From NCBI RefSeq assembly GCF_003217495.1, contig NZ_QJSW01000008.1, positions 1-64,000 of the forward strand: a stretch of DNA of 64,000 bases, given 5' to 3'. The DNA comes from Paenibacillus barcinonensis. GTDB taxonomy: Bacteria; Bacillota; Bacilli; Paenibacillales; Paenibacillaceae. Both the position numbers and the translations under genes were made by a program. Shown here piece after piece: positions 61,847 through 64,000 of the stretch. Under the pieces are notes generated by a model that was not told where the DNA came from, searched no databases, and worked only from the letters and a program-made list of their open reading frames with translations. Position 1 is the first letter of the stretch. Each line of letters opens with the position of its first letter.

Positions 61847-62704
61847 TTACTTGTAAAAAGTATGATGACCGATTCTTTTCACTTCTTTCTTCGTACGAGC
61901 CACTGTCAGATCATCCGCAAGCGTCAAGGACAGGAAATAATACGTATCATCAGAAACTTGCTTCTGTCCGTTCAAGGCAGCATTTACCGCTTTGATACTG
62001 TCCTCATTCGGCGTCACCCGCTTCAAACGGCCGTTCGCCACAGGACTGAACTGGGATTTCTGATAGATGACCTTATATATGGTATCGGGAAAATTGGCTG
62101 ACCGCAGCCGGTTTAAGACAACGTTGGCAACTGCAACTTTGCCTTCGTACGGTTCACCTTCTGCCTCTGCCATGACGATTTTCTGTAGCAGAAACAGTTC
62201 TTTATCGGACACACTGTAAGACCAGGTCGCGAGTTTCGCATCGTCCTGCTTCAAAAGTTCGGTCCGCGTAAAGTAAAGTTTTTGGGGGGGAGTTGAAACA
62301 GCTGCTGCTGCTTTGGCACGTTCCAATTTAGCCAGTTTCAAGGCAGCTTCTTTTTTAGCTTTTGCGTCAGCAATGGCCTTCGCTTTGCGTTGGGCTGCAG
62401 CCTGCTTCTGTTCCTGCTCATGTTGAGCAGACACAAGCCAGTTTCCGGCTGGCAACGCAGCAGTCCATGTTACCGATGATTTAGACGTGTAAGAAGATAG
62501 ACTTGTCCCATCTTCAGTCATTCGCCTCTGCTCCTGAGACAAAGCCGGGTTATTATGTGCCGAAGCCGCAAGCTCCGTCATCTGTTTGCTATCACTCGCT
62601 TCGTTCCACTTCCCAGTCGCTTGAACGACATTTACCCCCACTATACATACAAGCAGCACAGATAACATCGGTGCTACCCAACGATTCTTGCTTATAATTT
62701 CCAT
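61847..62704 (-). CDS. SleB-type cell wall hydrolase
   Basis: A 285-residue secreted or anchored protein: an N-terminal hydrophobic segment (about 10-28), a low-complexity Ala/Lys/Gln-rich linker (about 95-140), then a Hydrolase_2 domain (about 165-285) with LLQKIVMAEAEGEPYEGKVAVANVVLNRL and YQKSQFSPVANG. The Glu in AEAEGE is the catalytic residue of SleB-type lytic transglycosylases. No peptidoglycan-binding repeat is seen, so it is shorter than canonical SleB and could be a CwlJ/YkvT-type enzyme. AGGAGG precedes the ATG. Confidence 0.9.
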   Translation of the reverse strand: MEIISKNRWVAPMLSVLLVCIVGVNVVQATGKWNEASDSKQMTELAASAHNNPALSQEQRRMTEDGTSLSSYTSKSSVTWTAALPAGNWLVSAQHEQEQKQAAAQRKAKAIADAKAKKEAALKLAKLERAKAAAAVSTPPQKLYFTRTELLKQDDAKLATWSYSVSDKELFLLQKIVMAEAEGEPYEGKVAVANVVLNRLRSANFPDTIYKVIYQKSQFSPVANGRLKRVTPNEDSIKAVNAALNGQKQVSDDTYYFLSLTLADDLTVARTKKEVKRIGHHTFYK

Positions 62705-62834
62705 TCGAAGATTCCTCCTGTCGAAACAATTCCCTAAACTAAGTAACCCAAAAAAAAGAATTTGAATAACGATGGCTAATATTACATAGGGATAAACACA
62801 ATGTCAATGTGATTTTATGGTATATAAAAGTTTT

Positions 62835-63437
62835 TCAGGAAAATGAGAACGTATCCAGCGTCTCATACATGGGCGATTGTGCAAGCCTTGTCACATAAAG
62901 TACAAACCCTTCTACAGTCCATGAATCCCCATAAGAAACAGGTTCTGTAACAACGCCCGATAATCCATTATTATCCATTTCAGGCAGGTGTCCAACATAT
63001 TTTCTGGCTACGGTCACATGTGGACGATACGGTCTCAGCTCTGCTTCAAAGCCCAGTTCCTTCGTCGCCTGAACAATAGCCTCTTGCAGATGATGTAAGC
63101 GCTCTACCTCTCCGCTAACACCTCTCCATAGAACCTTGGGCGAATGTTCCAGACCAAATGTGCCCCAGGTATCAAGCCGCAGAGCAAATGCATTGAATTC
63201 AGCAGCAACCGTACGCAGGGCTGCTCGAAGATGACCCACATCACTCATCAACGTATCTCCCAGAAACTGCAATGTAATATGATAATCCCTATGGTCCGTC
63301 CATTTGCGAAAATCCAGTTTGTTCCGTATGGGCTGTACCTGCATCTGAAGAAACTGTTGAATATCTTCAGGCAACCGCACAGCGATAAAAAGACGTTCCC
63401 GCCGGGATGCATGTTCTTGAAGTACTTGAGTATTCAT
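62835..63437 (-). CDS. thpR: RNA 2',3'-cyclic phosphodiesterase (2'-5' RNA ligase family)
   Basis: A 200-residue 2H phosphoesterase. Two H-x-T motifs: YHITLQFLG near residue 52 and RPHVTVARK near residue 140, in the usual spacing. The family opens 2',3'-cyclic phosphates and can join tRNA halves in vitro; the biological role is unclear. The ATG at 63437 is preferred over a GTG three codons earlier because the GAGG site touches the GTG. Confidence 0.92.
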   Translation of the reverse strand: MNTQVLQEHASRRERLFIAVRLPEDIQQFLQMQVQPIRNKLDFRKWTDHRDYHITLQFLGDTLMSDVGHLRAALRTVAAEFNAFALRLDTWGTFGLEHSPKVLWRGVSGEVERLHHLQEAIVQATKELGFEAELRPYRPHVTVARKYVGHLPEMDNNGLSGVVTEPVSYGDSWTVEGFVLYVTRLAQSPMYETLDTFSFS

Positions 63438-63636
63438 TCCATACACCTCTCTAAAGTTCGCTCTATTATTTCATAAATATGCATAGCATTTCAAGCTGGG
63501 TAAATATAGAGTGACACAAAGAGCATCATTTGCATATAAGGCTTCGTTCCTGCATTTTCTATCTTTGTGCACGCCGTATGCCTAATCTGATACACTTGAA
63601 AAGACGAATCCATTGATCTCAGGAGGAATACACTTT

Positions 63637-64000
63637 ATGGGCAAAATCATATGTTTTCCAACATTATCTGAAGAGCAGCAACAGCGGATACAGCAAGCCG
63701 CACCAGGGTACACCATCCAGATTGGCAAGGCCAAGGACCTCGATCCGGCTGAATTAAAAAAAGCAGAGATTATACTGGGATGGTCTTCCCTTATACGCGA
63801 ACATGTACTGAATGAGGACAGTCCACTGAAATGGATTCAGGTCTGGTCGGCTGGTGTTGATCATCTTCCGATGGAGGACCTTCAGCATAAACAGATTCAA
63901 ATAACCAGTGCGAATGGTGTTCATGCCATCCCCATTACGGAAATTATTCTGGGCATGATGTTATCCCACAGCCGCTGGCTGAGACAAGCCATGCTGTATC
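63637..64000 (+). CDS. D-2-hydroxyacid dehydrogenase, 5' part (continues past the window)
   Basis: ATG at 63637 behind AGGAGG. The 121 visible residues form the N-terminal substrate-binding domain of a D-isomer-specific 2-hydroxyacid dehydrogenase: LKWIQVWSAGVDHLP and TSANGVHAIPITEIILGMML are the conserved blocks just before the Rossmann domain. The NAD-binding domain and catalytic His lie beyond 64000. Substrate cannot be assigned. Confidence 0.88.
   Translation, partial: MGKIICFPTLSEEQQQRIQQAAPGYTIQIGKAKDLDPAELKKAEIILGWSSLIREHVLNEDSPLKWIQVWSAGVDHLPMEDLQHKQIQITSANGVHAIPITEIILGMMLSHSRWLRQAMLY

Overview
The window looks like a chromosomal segment of a spore-forming Gram-positive of the Paenibacillus type. 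Signs of this are an H-type small acid-soluble spore protein, a GerAB-type germination permease, an SleB-type cell-wall hydrolase, a CIRCE-controlled groESL operon, T-box leaders, and a gene order that follows the B. subtilis ydi region (tsaE-tsaB-rimI-tsaD-ydiF-moaC-tatA-tatC-groES-groEL). No tRNA, rRNA or CRISPR array was seen. The identification rests on protein motifs and synteny recalled from memory; no search was run.

Layout. Positions 1-700 hold the edge of an IS30-family element next to a 5'-truncated, AT-rich restriction-endonuclease-like gene. Positions 1.0-17.4 kb are the ydi-like housekeeping block: groESL, Tat translocase, molybdenum cofactor genes, 5-formyl-THF cyclo-ligase, ABC-F protein, a DUF1963 protein, a leuA behind two tandem leucine T-boxes, the t6A genes tsaD/B/E with rimI, and sspH. 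A dense cluster of DnaA boxes lies at 8.9-9.13 kb, between ydiF and the DUF1963 gene. Positions 17.5-23.1 kb carry a non-homologous end-joining set (ku, separate LigD ligase and LigD polymerase genes) with a ring-cleavage dioxygenase-like gene and a lone germination permease in between. Positions 23-31 kb are membrane and transport genes: YitT, cardiolipin synthase, a CBS/CorC protein, an AI-2E family protein and an ABC exporter operon.

Positions 31-50.4 kb are one long minus-strand exopolysaccharide (EPS) locus. It runs from a tyrosine phosphatase, chain-length protein and BY-kinase through nucleotide-sugar enzymes (GalU, UDP-xylose synthase, Ugd, ManC), an initiating phosphoglycosyl transferase, five GT-B glycosyltransferases, Wzy and Wzx to an LCP ligase. 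A structured RNA candidate sits between the kinase and galU, at the place where B. subtilis eps carries the EAR antitermination RNA. Beside the locus at 50.7-51.3 kb is a SinR-like repressor gene convergent with a 50-residue SinI-like gene, which suggests a local biofilm switch. Two GATAC-N5-GTATC dyads lie in the promoter region of the upstream end of the EPS block and a third lies in the ABC exporter promoter region.

Positions 51.5-56.2 kb are the glutamate synthase large subunit with a long structured leader. Positions 56.8-59.9 kb are a YhgE/Pip membrane protein and its TetR regulator, which share an identical half-site dyad. The right end carries a processive diacylglycerol glycosyltransferase-like gene, an SleB-type hydrolase, a 2'-5' RNA ligase-family protein and the start of a D-2-hydroxyacid dehydrogenase.
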